A stretch of 64,000 nt of DNA from Phycisphaerae bacterium. Its GTDB lineage: Bacteria > Planctomycetota > Phycisphaerae > UBA1845 > UTPLA1. How positions within the stretch are numbered: the stretch's first letter is position 1; every line of letters begins with the position of its first letter. Where the stretch lies: NCBI GenBank assembly GCA_019636475.1, contig JAHBXN010000010.1, positions 1 to 64,000 on the forward strand. Reading direction: 5' to 3'. Both the position numbers and the translations under genes were made by a program. Positions 55,136 through 64,000 of the stretch are shown here, piece by piece. The notes under the pieces are model-generated. The model did not search any database. It worked only from the letters and a program-made list of their open reading frames with translations, and was not told the DNA's origin.

Positions 55136-55801
55136 TTAAAGCGGGTTATCGGGAGGTGCGCCGGCATCGCTCGCCCCACGGTCCGCGTCGACCTCCGCTG
55201 TCGGACCAGCCGGAGAGACTGATCGATATTGAAGGGCGAGCGGTCCGAGCATTTTTTGATAGTACTCCAGCTCCGCGGGGCCGGCGGGAGACGCATCCTT
55301 CCGGATGACCCAGGTTCCGGCCCAGCGATCGTGAAACGCCTGCCGCCGCTGATCTGTCAGGCACGTCAGGTAGGCCGCCCCGAACAGCGAACACGCAGGT
55401 ACAGCAAGGAGAAAACGTCGTCCGATCGGTCGCAGGTCCGGTGTGACCCCGAATTCATTGACCAACCGCAAGCCCAACAGCCGATAGCCGACTGTTCCGC
55501 CGTCGCTGCGTCTTAACAGGATGTGATAAGCGAGGAACGGGACGGCAGCCGCGATGGTGGTTTGCAGGCGAAACTGCTTCATATAGGAAGTAATCCGCGC
55601 CTGCTTCGCAGCCTGCTCCTCGTGAGTGGCCGCCGGCATTTCAAGAACGGCTCTCGGAACGATCATGATCTGGACGAGCGACAGCACGATCATCAGCAGG
55701 AGAAACACCACAAACAGATCAATCAGGAATGCACCAACTCTGCGGGGGACCGACGCGTAGTCTGTATCGAGGAAAAACACCGGCTTCTGAATCGCTTGCA
55801 T
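55136..55801 (-). CDS. RDD-family membrane protein
   Basis: 221 residues from the ATG at 55801; the frame stays open further but is then antisense to the next gene. ASVPRRVGAFLIDLFVVFLL carries the Arg and Asp of the RDD domain; LRRSDGGTVGYRLLGLRLVNE and RRQAFHDRWAGTWVI are the other conserved segments. Two to three membrane helices. The C-terminal 40 residues are acidic and Pro-rich. RDD proteins are mostly uncharacterised, some are ion transporters. Confidence 0.85.
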   Translation of the reverse strand: MQAIQKPVFFLDTDYASVPRRVGAFLIDLFVVFLLLMIVLSLVQIMIVPRAVLEMPAATHEEQAAKQARITSYMKQFRLQTTIAAAVPFLAYHILLRRSDGGTVGYRLLGLRLVNEFGVTPDLRPIGRRFLLAVPACSLFGAAYLTCLTDQRRQAFHDRWAGTWVIRKDASPAGPAELEYYQKMLGPLALQYRSVSPAGPTAEVDADRGASDAGAPPDNPL

Positions 55802-55963
55802 GCGGCCAACGTATCGCCGGGCGCAGAGAATTGCAAAGCCCGTCGCACGTCTGGCATGATGTGTTGGAAACCCGCTCGGCAGCTCGATAAAATGCCGTAG
55901 GTGACTGATGAAACCCCCTGATGTCGCCCAGACCAACCGGCCCGATCCTGAAGAGGACCCTTC

Positions 55964-56899
55964 GTGAGACGGCGCACACTGACCTTCATATTTTCGATTG
56001 CCTTGCTTGTTCTGTTTTGGAACACGTCCACCGCCATCGCCTGGGGCCCGGGCACACACGTCAAGCTGGCGGCGGACCTGCTGGCGAATCTTGAACTGTT
56101 GCCCGCGGGGGTGGCCGCACTGCTCGCGGCCCATCGGCGCGCGTTTACATACGGGAACGTGGCGACCGATACGGTGCTCGCAAAAAAATTGAGCAAGGTC
56201 AAACAGGTGTGTCACCGATGGGCGACAGGCTTCGGCCTGCTCGAATCAGCGGAATCGGACGAGGGCCGTGCGTTCGCGTGGGGATATCTTGCCCATCTAG
56301 CGGCCGACACGGTCGCGCACAACAAATTTCTTCCGCGTCAGCTTGCGGTTGCGCGAAGCACGATCGGCTTCGGTCATTTCTACTGGGAAGTACGAGCGGA
56401 CTCGCTTGTTACGCGGCCGCAGTGGGATGGATTGAGACTTCTGCTGAGGTCCAGTTACCCAGAGCCAGAGCGGTTATTGCGGGCGCATCTGACGGCGACG
56501 ATGCTGTCTTTCGGGACCAATCGTCTCATCTTCAAGCAAATGAACATGCTGGCCAGTGAGCAGGCATGGCGACGTTCGGTTGATTTCTGGGCGAGACTGA
56601 GCCGATTTTCGCTCGATCAAGCCGTCATCCACGATTATCACCACGAGTCGATTCATCGGATTATTGATGTGCTTACACTGGGAAAGTCATCCGTACTGCT
56701 TCATGAAGACCCGAACGGCAACGCGGCGCTGGCCTATGCCCGGGCACAGCGGCGGCAGATCTTCCAGATGAAGCGAGCCAAATTGCCGGACGCCACCGTG
56801 ATCCGAGAGGCTGCGGCGGGCCATGCCCCGCGCCCGAATCGCGCGATTCAGATCCGTTCCGCCGATGCGCGCCAGCGTATCGACCTCGGCGAGCGATGA
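55964..56899 (+). CDS. zinc-dependent phospholipase C-like protein
   Basis: 311 residues starting at GTG 55964 (GAGG upstream). A signal peptide ends at AIAWGPGTHVKLA, where Trp and His right at the mature N-terminus are zinc ligands in this family. Further His/Asp are in AWGYLAHLAADTVAHNKFL and FWARL...HDYHH. Family members hydrolyse phospholipids, but many bacterial homologs of this type are uncharacterised. Divergent from the RDD gene. Confidence 0.72.
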   Translation: MRRRTLTFIFSIALLVLFWNTSTAIAWGPGTHVKLAADLLANLELLPAGVAALLAAHRRAFTYGNVATDTVLAKKLSKVKQVCHRWATGFGLLESAESDEGRAFAWGYLAHLAADTVAHNKFLPRQLAVARSTIGFGHFYWEVRADSLVTRPQWDGLRLLLRSSYPEPERLLRAHLTATMLSFGTNRLIFKQMNMLASEQAWRRSVDFWARLSRFSLDQAVIHDYHHESIHRIIDVLTLGKSSVLLHEDPNGNAALAYARAQRRQIFQMKRAKLPDATVIREAAAGHAPRPNRAIQIRSADARQRIDLGER

Positions 56900-56990
56900 C
56901 GCGTCCGCAACACAGATTTCGAAATCAGGGATTCAGGGCTTGAGACAGTCAGGTCCTGGCGGGTGTCGCCGGCTTGGCATGTACGGCGCA

Positions 56991-57566
56991 TCACTTCTCG
57001 TCTTCGTCATCATCGACGATCAGATCGTCCTCGTCGAGTTCCTCGAGTTCATCGAGCGCCCCGCTGCCCTCCTCTGACAGATCGATATCGCTTAGATCGT
57101 CGATATCCAAATCATCGAGGTCGAGATCCTCCAGATCTTCGAGCGCGGCATCCGCCGGCGATGCACCCACTTCCGTCGCCGCGTCCGATGTGGCCTTCTT
57201 TCCGGTGGCGGCCTGCGGCCTGGTTTGGGCCGCCGTGGGACGGACGGCATCGATTCCGATCTTTGCCGGTTCGCCGTCGATCTGAACCACAAATGTGATG
57301 GAACCGACTCGAATCCGATCGCCGGGCGCGAGCGTGACATCGTCGTCCACGCGCTCGCCATTCACGAAGGTGCCGTTGCTACTTCCCAGATCACGAATGG
57401 TTGCCGCCTTGCCGTTCAGGGTGAGTTCGCAGTGTGCGCGGGAGACATCGCTCAACGGGATGCGCAAGTCGGCATCCGGTTTTCGGCCGATAACTGTTGC
57501 CTTTTTTTCCAGGGTGAAATCCTTGCGTTCGCCCGATTTACCAAACGTCACCAGGGCAACCGTCAT
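56991..57566 (-). CDS. FHA-domain protein with extremely acidic C-terminal tail
   Basis: 191 residues from the ATG at 57566. The FHA domain occupies about 1-95: VIGRKPDADLRIPLSDVSRA then RDLGSSNGTFVNGERV, with the Arg, Ser and Asn used for phosphothreonine binding. A Thr/Ala linker follows. The last 55 residues are nearly all Asp, Glu and Leu in EDLD/DDLDIDDL-type repeats. The gene is divergent from hemW by about 150 bases. It should bind phosphorylated proteins; the tail may mimic nucleic acid or bind metal or basic partners. Confidence 0.88.
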   Translation of the reverse strand: MTVALVTFGKSGERKDFTLEKKATVIGRKPDADLRIPLSDVSRAHCELTLNGKAATIRDLGSSNGTFVNGERVDDDVTLAPGDRIRVGSITFVVQIDGEPAKIGIDAVRPTAAQTRPQAATGKKATSDAATEVGASPADAALEDLEDLDLDDLDIDDLSDIDLSEEGSGALDELEELDEDDLIVDDDEDEK

Positions 57567-57713
57567 AACACGTTCTCGCTGCGCAGGTCGAATCGACACG
57601 GGAAGAAGCTCCCTTTCCCCCAGAACTTCCAATCTAACGGGACGCGGGCGGCGGTTCAAGGCAAAGGGCCGCCAAGGTGCATCAAATACACGAACCGCGA
57701 TAGGATAACAACA

Positions 57714-58994
57714 ATGTCGGACGTAATTCAAGAATCTGCACACCCGGAAAAGGAATCCATTGGCTGGTACATCCACCTGCCTTTCTGCCGAACAAAATGC
57801 GGCTACTGCGATTTCTATTCCATCCCGACGATCGAGCACCTCATCAGCGATCTGGTCGGGGCAATCAAAACCGAAATGGCCGCGCGGGACCCCGTACGCC
57901 CCGTGGAGTCGATTTTCGTCGGTGGCGGAACGCCAACCGAGCTGCCGGGGGATGCGCTCGGCGAACTGCTCTCCGCGATCCGCGCGCGTGCGGGTCAACC
58001 GGAGGAATGGACCGTCGAGGCCAATCCATCCAGTGTGACTGAACTGAAGCTCGACACGCTGCTAGCACGCGGTGTGAATCGGATCTCATTCGGCGCACAG
58101 TCTTTTCATCCGGACGATCTGAGAGTGCTTGAACGGCTGCATGATCCCACGCAGATCGGCGAATCAGTGCGAGCGGCGCGCGAATCGGGCTTTGCAAACA
58201 TCAACCTGGACCTGATCTACGGCATACCGGGACAATCGGTGGGCCGATGGCGCGACACGCTGCGACGGGCAATCGATCTCGATGCCGAGCATCTGTCATG
58301 TTACGACCTCATGTATGAAGAGGGCACGGCACTGACGCGACAGCTTCGCGCAGGCCGACTCCGACCGGCCGATGAAAGTCTCGAAGCCGACATGTTCGCC
58401 CTGACGATCGACGAACTTTCAGCGTCGGGCTTTGCGCAGTACGAAATCAGCAATTTTGCCAAGCCCGGGCGTGAGTGCCGTTCAAACGTCATCTACTGGG
58501 AAAATCGCGAGTACCTCGGCGTCGGTCCATCCGCGGTCAGCTATCTGGATGGTCGCCGGCGGAAGAACGCTGCGGACGTGCGGCGATATTGCGACTGGGC
58601 CGGCGCATTCCGCGCGGGATCAGCTGATGACGAGGCGATCGTGATCGAATCCGAATCGCTCTCGCCCCGTGCACGCGCCTGCGAAACCGCGGTCCAGATG
58701 CTGCGTTTGACGCGTGGAATTGACATCGCCGCGTTCCGACGACGATCGGGCATGGATCCCCTTGTCCTGTTCGCCGAGCCAATCAAGCAATTCGCCGCGA
58801 TGGGGCTTCTCATTGCGGACGCGAAGTCGATCCGACTCACGCGACAGGGCCTCTTCGTCGCAAACCGGATCATGCTGGAGTTTCTGCTGCCGGAAGAGGG
58901 AGAATGGCCCGAGGGCAAGCATCGCGGTGCAATCACCGACTTGCCGAACGCTCGATTCGGCAGCCGAATCAGTCTTCCGATCCTCGGCGGCTGA
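57714..58994 (+). CDS. hemW: radical SAM heme chaperone HemW
   Basis: 426 residues from the ATG at 57714; the frame is open upstream but lies over the FHA gene. CRTKCGYCDF at about residues 25-34 is the radical SAM CxxxCxxC with Phe, not Cys, in the fourth place, which separates HemW from coproporphyrinogen oxidase HemN. FVGGGTPTELP and NRISFGAQSFHPDDLRVLER agree. HemW binds heme and hands it to proteins, for example respiratory enzymes. Confidence 0.92.
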   Translation: MSDVIQESAHPEKESIGWYIHLPFCRTKCGYCDFYSIPTIEHLISDLVGAIKTEMAARDPVRPVESIFVGGGTPTELPGDALGELLSAIRARAGQPEEWTVEANPSSVTELKLDTLLARGVNRISFGAQSFHPDDLRVLERLHDPTQIGESVRAARESGFANINLDLIYGIPGQSVGRWRDTLRRAIDLDAEHLSCYDLMYEEGTALTRQLRAGRLRPADESLEADMFALTIDELSASGFAQYEISNFAKPGRECRSNVIYWENREYLGVGPSAVSYLDGRRRKNAADVRRYCDWAGAFRAGSADDEAIVIESESLSPRARACETAVQMLRLTRGIDIAAFRRRSGMDPLVLFAEPIKQFAAMGLLIADAKSIRLTRQGLFVANRIMLEFLLPEEGEWPEGKHRGAITDLPNARFGSRISLPILGG

Positions 58995-59049
58995 AATCCG
59001 CAATCTGACCCGCCGTACGGCCTCATTGCGGAAATAAGACGCCCGTCCA

Positions 59050-60447
59050 TCAACCCGCTTTGAGCGCCATCTGAACGACTTCGCGGTCGGGTACGAATGC
59101 ACTGCGCGTGTAATTCACTCGCCAGACGAGTCCGTCGGACGCGGTGTATTCGGTTCCGTGCGGTAAATCGCAGCCGGACTGGAAAATCCGCTCGGCGATC
59201 AGATCGACGGTGGATCGGGCCGCCGCTTCATTCGCGCTGGGTGCGATGACCTGCACATCGGGCAGGCCGAAGGCATGGAGTCCGACGGAATCAAAGAGCA
59301 GCATTCCCTCGTTTTCGCCGGCCAGGGCGAACCCGCGAATGTGGGCGCAGGTTCGCCACATCGCATGGACCGGTGATCGCGAATACTCCAGCAGACCCGC
59401 AAGCTGTTCGACTGGTGTCAACATCCTTGCATCGGGCCAGAATGCCGCCATGACCGGTGCAAACTCGGTGAGCGCTGCATGCGCGAAATGGTGCAGCCGA
59501 ACAATGGTGTCACGCGGCGTGCCGTAGTCGTAGCGCGACGTCAACACAACGCGCGCGGCATGATTTCGCACGCGATCGGAGAATTCCGCCGGGTGCTCGA
59601 AATGAACAAGCGTCTCCTCGATCGCCGATGACTCGCGCGACCCTTTCTCGATCTGATACTCCATGACCGCATCGCCGACGCGAATACGCATCGGCTCGTC
59701 CCCCGCTTCTTCGTCGGCCGAGGCATCTCGCCGGCCGCTACGCCGGAGCGACGCGACGAACACGCTCGGCGGAATGCGGCATTCGTCGCTAAAGAGCACT
59801 TCCGTCCGCAGCGAAAGCGGACGCATCGGAGTTTGATCCGGCTCCACGCCTTCTGTGAAAATCGTCCCGGCTGCCAAAGATCCATTCGCGGGATCGGTCG
59901 AGCCGTCCGGGCCGGCTGAATCAACGGAATCCGTCGGCATGTCCGGTTGGTCGTTCTGCTGGATGAACACCTTGCCGACGCCCAGCGCGTCATGCCCTTC
60001 CGTCGATGGCACGCCGCCCGCTCGTGCTCTGGCGCGCACAGCCGCGATCTCCCCCGCTTCGGGCGTCCAACTCGCCTCGAGAAACGCGCTTTCGTCCGGC
60101 TGTTCGCGGGCGGGTCTTAGCGCGGCCGATGGACGCCCAGGCTGATTCCCAGGACCGTCACCCGCGAACCGTCCCTTTACCGGCGGCTTTTCGGAATCTC
60201 GCCCAACCTTGGTGCGGCCATTGCCCATTTTCTGAGCCATCCAGGCGATCGCTTCGACGGCAGCGCCGACAAACAGGCAGACGCGGCCGGTGCTGTTTTG
60301 GTGAGTGAACCACCATGCCGCGCCAACGAGTCCCAGCGAAACAACATGAAACGGCACAAACCGCATGGCGCGCGAAGGAGCATTGAGCAGGCCCACAAGC
60401 GATCCAGCCAGCGTCAGCGTTCCCAAAATGACAAATACGATCAGCAC
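59050..60447 (-). CDS. membrane protein with a DUF4261-like C-terminal domain
   Basis: 465 residues. Two N-terminal hydrophobic helices (MLIVFVILGTLTLAGSLVG; VVSLGLVGAAWWF) and a long disordered linker (about 75-215) precede a globular C-terminal domain of about 230 residues. PVHAMWRTCAHIRGF, LLFDSVGLHAFGLPDVQVI and CDLPHGTEYTASDGLVWRV resemble DUF4261 as I remember it. Function unknown. It is 21 bases from the thioesterase gene, on the same strand and downstream of it. Confidence 0.62.
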   Translation of the reverse strand: MLIVFVILGTLTLAGSLVGLLNAPSRAMRFVPFHVVSLGLVGAAWWFTHQNSTGRVCLFVGAAVEAIAWMAQKMGNGRTKVGRDSEKPPVKGRFAGDGPGNQPGRPSAALRPAREQPDESAFLEASWTPEAGEIAAVRARARAGGVPSTEGHDALGVGKVFIQQNDQPDMPTDSVDSAGPDGSTDPANGSLAAGTIFTEGVEPDQTPMRPLSLRTEVLFSDECRIPPSVFVASLRRSGRRDASADEEAGDEPMRIRVGDAVMEYQIEKGSRESSAIEETLVHFEHPAEFSDRVRNHAARVVLTSRYDYGTPRDTIVRLHHFAHAALTEFAPVMAAFWPDARMLTPVEQLAGLLEYSRSPVHAMWRTCAHIRGFALAGENEGMLLFDSVGLHAFGLPDVQVIAPSANEAAARSTVDLIAERIFQSGCDLPHGTEYTASDGLVWRVNYTRSAFVPDREVVQMALKAG

Positions 60448-60468
60448 TGGACAAAAGAATCCGAAACT

Positions 60469-60882
60469 CTAACCGCGCCGCTCCGCCTCGATGTAGATTT
60501 CATCGGGAATCGGAATCAGTGATCCCGTTCGATCGATGCAGGCCAGGGTCGATGCTGCCTCACACAGCAGCAGGCCGTCGCGCTTCAGCGCGTAAGAATG
60601 ATCGATGCGAGCGCGCGTCATTCGTTCGATGCGGGTCGTCAGCACCAGATCATCGTCGTAATGCGCGGGGGCACGAAACCGGCATTCCACCTTGGCCACC
60701 GCAAACAGAACCCCGCGCGCTTCCAGATCGCGGTAACGGAAACCGGCGAGGCGCAGCAGTTCCGTTCGGCCCATCTCGAAGTACTCGAAGTATTTGGAAT
60801 GATGTAAATAGCCCATCGGGTCGGTCTCGGCGTACCGAACCCGAATCCGCAAATCACAGGCCAGCGGCTTCTCGTCGCTCAT
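60469..60882 (-). CDS. acyl-CoA thioesterase, YbgC/4HBT family
   Basis: 137 residues. RYAETDPMGYLHHSKYFEYF contains the catalytic Asp and the conserved helix of hot-dog thioesterases, and LRLAGFRYRDLEARG and KVECRFRAPAHYDDDL follow. It cleaves acyl-CoA or acyl-ACP thioesters; YbgC homologs act on short chains or in the Tol-Pal context. Here the neighbours are a membrane protein and cell-wall recycling genes, and Tol-Pal genes are not visible. Confidence 0.9.
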   Translation of the reverse strand: MSDEKPLACDLRIRVRYAETDPMGYLHHSKYFEYFEMGRTELLRLAGFRYRDLEARGVLFAVAKVECRFRAPAHYDDDLVLTTRIERMTRARIDHSYALKRDGLLLCEAASTLACIDRTGSLIPIPDEIYIEAERRG

Positions 60883-60960
60883 GCCCTAATTGTCCGGACG
60901 ATCAATCGGGACGCAAGGGACACCGCCGTTTTATCCGGGCGTCGGCATCTCTGACTGGCC

Positions 60961-61860
60961 TTACGCTTCCAACGCAGTACGCAGATGACCGCCGTGGCGA
61001 GCCAGTCTTCGCTCAGCTTCCGCTCGCTTCACCCCGAGTCGCGCCATCAGAATCGCCGTTTTCGCGCTGCCATTCGCCGCCTTCAGCAACCGTCCGGCCT
61101 CGTCGCGTGGAACGTCAGCGGCGGTCATGACCACCCGTGTAGCCCGATCGACAAGTTTTCGGCACGCCCGGCTGTTGAGGTCCACCATCAAATTTCCATA
61201 GACCTTTCCCAATCGCACCATGCTCAACGTCGTGATCATATTCAGCGTCAATTTGGTGGCTGTTCCTGCCTTGAGGCGGGTGGATCCGGTAAGAACCTCG
61301 GGACCGGTCACGACACGAATGTCCACATCGGCCGATGCCTTCACCTGCGCACGGGGGACGCAGGCAAAGAAAATCGTCCGAGCCCGGTGGCGTTTCGCCT
61401 CGGCGAGCGCTCCGTGGACATATGGCGTCGTGCCGCCCGTTGCGATTCCCATCACGACATCGCGGGGACCCACCTTGTGCTTGCGCAGTTCGACGCCGGC
61501 GGACTTCGGATCGTCCTCCGCGCCTTCGACAGCCCGCCAGAGCGCTTTCCTGCCGCCCGCAATGATGCCGCGCACCATTTTCGGATCCGAGCGAAATGTT
61601 GGCGGGCATTCTGACGCGTCGAGCACGCCGAGGCGTCCGCTCGTTCCCGCGCCGACATAAAACAGACGCCCGCCCTGCTGCCATGACATCGAGACGAGGT
61701 GAATCGCCTTGATGATGTCCGTACGCGCCTTCGCGACGGCCAGCGGCACCGAACGATCCTCGGAATTCATGACATCAAAGGCCGCGCCGATCGAAAGCGA
61801 ATCGAGCGAATGCGAGCCTTTGTTACGCTGCTCCGTCAGAAGATGTCCCCGATCCTTCAC
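60961..61860 (-). CDS. murQ: N-acetylmuramic acid 6-phosphate etherase
   Basis: 299 residues, normal length. The SIS-domain motif GAGTSGRLGVLDASECPPTF with catalytic Glu84 is diagnostic, and VEGAEDD near 111-117 holds the second Glu; ATGGTTPYVHGAL binds the sugar phosphate. MurQ removes lactate from MurNAc-6-P. It overlaps anmK by ATGA, so kinase and etherase for muropeptide recycling are translated together. Confidence 0.95.
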   Translation of the reverse strand: MKDRGHLLTEQRNKGSHSLDSLSIGAAFDVMNSEDRSVPLAVAKARTDIIKAIHLVSMSWQQGGRLFYVGAGTSGRLGVLDASECPPTFRSDPKMVRGIIAGGRKALWRAVEGAEDDPKSAGVELRKHKVGPRDVVMGIATGGTTPYVHGALAEAKRHRARTIFFACVPRAQVKASADVDIRVVTGPEVLTGSTRLKAGTATKLTLNMITTLSMVRLGKVYGNLMVDLNSRACRKLVDRATRVVMTAADVPRDEAGRLLKAANGSAKTAILMARLGVKRAEAERRLARHGGHLRTALEA

Positions 61861-63332
61861 AATGAACTCCCATCAATGTCATTCATCCTTGAATGACGAA
61901 GATCACAGATCTGCCCGAGCACCACCGGCCGCCTCGCCCCAGTCACCTGTGGCAGGTTCGCCGGAATCCGATCGACACAAGCCACCGCGAGCATCGCGAA
62001 TGACACACCCTCTTTGGCCTGTGTGGAGATGCCGAATTCGTCCATGGGTCTGATCCGCAATTCATCCGCAATGCCAAAGCGCCGAGCGCATTCGCTGATT
62101 GCCGACATCAGCGTCGCATTCATGGCACCACCGCCACAAACGATCACTTCATCGATTTTTGACCCGCGCGACTGGACGGCAATTCCCGTTCTTCGAATGG
62201 CCGGTTTCTCGGCGGTAGCCCTTGCGCCGGAGCTGCGGACAATTCCCTTCGAGGCAGTGCGAGCGGCCGCCGTACGTAGCCGATGCGTCGTTGCCCTTTG
62301 CGCCGCATAGGCTCGAACGATACACTCGGCGGTGAACCATGTCGCCGTCGCAATCCAGTCTTCTGCACCGGCCTTGATCCGAGCATGCCGCTTCAAAAGA
62401 GCGGCTGTGAATGCGACGCCGAACTCCTCGCGTCCGCAACTCTTCGGCGGCCTGCGAAGCAGGAAAGGATGGCCAAGCAGGTCAGCAAGCACCGCCGGCA
62501 GGACCTTTCCACGCCCGGCCATCGCTCCATTACGATCGAAGGTCTTTTGCCCGCCGGTGAAGTGAGTGACCAGAGCATCAATCACCATGTTTCCCGGACC
62601 GCAATCATAGGCGATAACGTCGGCCGAACCGCACGCCGCAGGCAGCCATGTCAGATTGGCGATCCCCCCGATGTTTTGAATGATTCGATTCCGTTGCCGG
62701 TCACCAAAGAGCACGAAATCGGTCCAGGGAACCAGAGGCGCGCCCTGTCCGCCGACCGCCATATCCGAGTGCCGAAAATCTGACACGACGGGCGCCATGG
62801 TGGCTGACGCGATCAACGTCGGATCGCCGATCTGGAGGGTTCCGGTCTGTCGTCCAGATGCAGATGATTCTTTCAACTTCGAAAGCAAAGCCGGTCGCGC
62901 CCTGCCGGCGCTTCGGCGATGAGGCGGTTTGACGGGTCGGCCCGGCGGCAAATGACAGATCGTCTGTCCGTGAGATCCAACCAGATCGATGCGTTTCAGC
63001 CCGAACCGACCCATCGCCCGGCGCGCGGCATGTGCAAAGGCTTGCCCGACTGCCGCATGGAGCCGACAGATATCCTCGGTCCGCGCCTGCGCCGGAGCCA
63101 TGGCAGCCAACAGACTTTGGCGGAGCGATGGTGAATATCCGACCGCTTCATGCCCAATGACGCGGACTTTCATATTGATTCCGCGTCCGGATATCTCACA
63201 GGCGACTGCATCCACGCCGTCGGCGCTTGTCCCGCTGTTGAGTCCCAGAACAATCCGAGCCCGCTTTCCGCTGCGTCCCAAAGTGAGGCCCTCGCCGCAT
63301 CGTCGAGTGAACCACACCATCGGTTTTGCCAC
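61857..63332 (-). CDS. anmK: anhydro-N-acetylmuramic acid kinase with two insertions
   Basis: 491 residues, clearly above the usual 370 or so. LGLNSGTSADGVDAVACEI, GSHGQTICHLPPG, VVSDFRHSDMAVGGQGAPLV, FDRNGAMA and VIVCGGGAMNATLM are the kinase motifs. Two Arg/Ser/Ala-rich inserts, at about 133-160 and 350-395, account for the extra length and probably loop out of the fold. The enzyme phosphorylates anhydroMurNAc with ring opening, giving the substrate of MurQ. First gene of the anmK-murQ unit. Confidence 0.9.
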   Translation of the reverse strand: MAKPMVWFTRRCGEGLTLGRSGKRARIVLGLNSGTSADGVDAVACEISGRGINMKVRVIGHEAVGYSPSLRQSLLAAMAPAQARTEDICRLHAAVGQAFAHAARRAMGRFGLKRIDLVGSHGQTICHLPPGRPVKPPHRRSAGRARPALLSKLKESSASGRQTGTLQIGDPTLIASATMAPVVSDFRHSDMAVGGQGAPLVPWTDFVLFGDRQRNRIIQNIGGIANLTWLPAACGSADVIAYDCGPGNMVIDALVTHFTGGQKTFDRNGAMAGRGKVLPAVLADLLGHPFLLRRPPKSCGREEFGVAFTAALLKRHARIKAGAEDWIATATWFTAECIVRAYAAQRATTHRLRTAAARTASKGIVRSSGARATAEKPAIRRTGIAVQSRGSKIDEVIVCGGGAMNATLMSAISECARRFGIADELRIRPMDEFGISTQAKEGVSFAMLAVACVDRIPANLPQVTGARRPVVLGQICDLRHSRMNDIDGSSL

Positions 63333-63493
63333 TCACGACGATTCCACGCCATTCTGCACGCCCTCTGCGTGCGTCGCAAACGGTCGTGGTCCGCGTCGGG
63401 AACTCCACCCTTAAGCATGCACCAACTCCGACCCGATGAATTCCAGCCGGGACGCGCCCCAGCGCCGCCCCGCGCGGGAAGCGGGAAGAAGCA

Positions 63494-64000
63494 ATGACGC
63501 CGAATTATCCTGAACCGATGAGGGTTCGGTCCGCGCCGCCAGACGTTGCGCAGGCGTTTCCGACCGGCCTGTTTGACAACGCATGGCTCAGCCGGGCCGA
63601 TGGCAGACCGGCCGCGGACTTACTTCGCGATCCCTATCCGCACGGCGGACGCCACTGGCTGCCATTTGACCGCTGCTCGTCGTCACAGGTCGAAACGCTG
63701 CTGGGATTGATGGGGGCGTTGCACGCGTACGATCCTCATACGTCACAGCACTCGATTCAGGTCGAGGCGTTCGCGACGCGCCTGGCGACGATGTTGCGAG
63801 TCAACGAATCGGAGCGGCATCTCATACGCATTGCGGCGGTTCTGCACGACATCGGAAAGATCGCCGTGCCGATCCAGATTCTTGCCAAGCCGGCGAAACT
63901 GACCTCCGAAGAGTTCGATATCGTCAAGCGTCACCCCGGCGTGGCCGCCCGCATTCTTGAGCCCATTTCCTTCCTCAAGCCGGTTGTGCCACTTGTTCGG
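63494..64000 (+). CDS. HD-GYP-type phosphohydrolase domain protein, cut by window edge
   Basis: The ATG at 63494 (GAAG upstream) opens a frame without a stop to the right edge, 169 codons visible. After a variable N-terminus comes LHAYDPHTSQHSIQVEAFA, then IAAVLHDIGKIAVPIQIL and IVKRHPGVAARILEPI. HDIGK and the trailing H-P-x(2)-A pattern fit HD-GYP cyclic-di-GMP phosphodiesterases or related signalling hydrolases. The GYP part would lie beyond the window. Divergent from anmK by about 160 bases. Confidence 0.82.
   Translation, partial: MTPNYPEPMRVRSAPPDVAQAFPTGLFDNAWLSRADGRPAADLLRDPYPHGGRHWLPFDRCSSSQVETLLGLMGALHAYDPHTSQHSIQVEAFATRLATMLRVNESERHLIRIAAVLHDIGKIAVPIQILAKPAKLTSEEFDIVKRHPGVAARILEPISFLKPVVPLVR

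Overview
The window is a 64 kb piece of a GC-rich bacterial chromosome that most resembles a Planctomycete, probably a Phycisphaerae-like lineage. The evidence is protein content, not a marker gene: prepilin-type leader proteins, PEP-CTERM anchors, short dockerin-like Ca-binding tails, a Planctomycete-style TPR protein with a HELAH metalloprotease motif, and many monocistronic secreted proteins. Genes run on both strands in short operons with frequent 4-base ATGA overlaps. No prophage, transposase, CRISPR array or rRNA was seen. One tRNA (Gln, CTG anticodon) is present. Two genes run off the ends: a Cys-rich secreted protein at the left edge and an HD-GYP-type protein at the right edge.

1-7.5 kb: cell-surface and secreted proteins, with a coupled pair of M16 peptidases in which one member has lost its zinc ligands. 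7.9-14.6 kb: a minus-strand operon encoding a 1315-residue double activase and a 594-residue partner of the 2-hydroxyacyl-CoA dehydratase/activase superfamily, with a lipoprotein gene between them. 14.9-23 kb: a TPR secretory protein, ATP-dependent PEP carboxykinase, an SGNH-like secreted hydrolase, then an acyl-CoA operon (3-hydroxyacyl-CoA dehydrogenase, enoyl-CoA hydratase, B12-dependent acyl-CoA mutase large subunit). The mutase carries Phe and Gln where methylmalonyl-CoA mutase has Tyr and Arg, so it looks like an isobutyryl-CoA-type mutase.

24-31.5 kb: a giant BNR-repeat surface protein, then a scar region in which a restriction-modification pair sits inside the relic of an older DNA methyltransferase, flanked by copied GC-rich motifs and 21-bp tandem repeats, then a YacL-like PIN/TRAM protein. 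31.8-37.3 kb: a TPR metalloprotease, MoeA, a HAF-repeat PEP-CTERM protein, and two 48-residue hydrophobic proteins, each a stand-alone unit with a strong ribosome binding site and a textbook terminator.

38.4-41.3 kb: an arsenic operon (arsR, arsC, arsM, acr3) behind a promoter bracketed by a perfect inverted repeat. 42.4-48.5 kb: a six-gene, tightly overlapping membrane-lipid operon (FAD oxidoreductase, DUF1365, CFA synthase, DUF2878, DUF1295, second CFA-like methyltransferase), like the lipid-modification clusters linked to singlet-oxygen stress elsewhere but with no regulator next to it. 49-54 kb: a methyltransferase/glycosyltransferase pair and a hybrid histidine kinase with two FixL-type PAS domains. 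54-64 kb: housekeeping and envelope genes (tRNA-Gln, RDD protein, zinc phospholipase C-like, FHA, HemW, YbgC thioesterase, MurQ and AnmK for cell-wall recycling, HD-GYP).

All family names are from recognition of motifs and gene order, with no database search.
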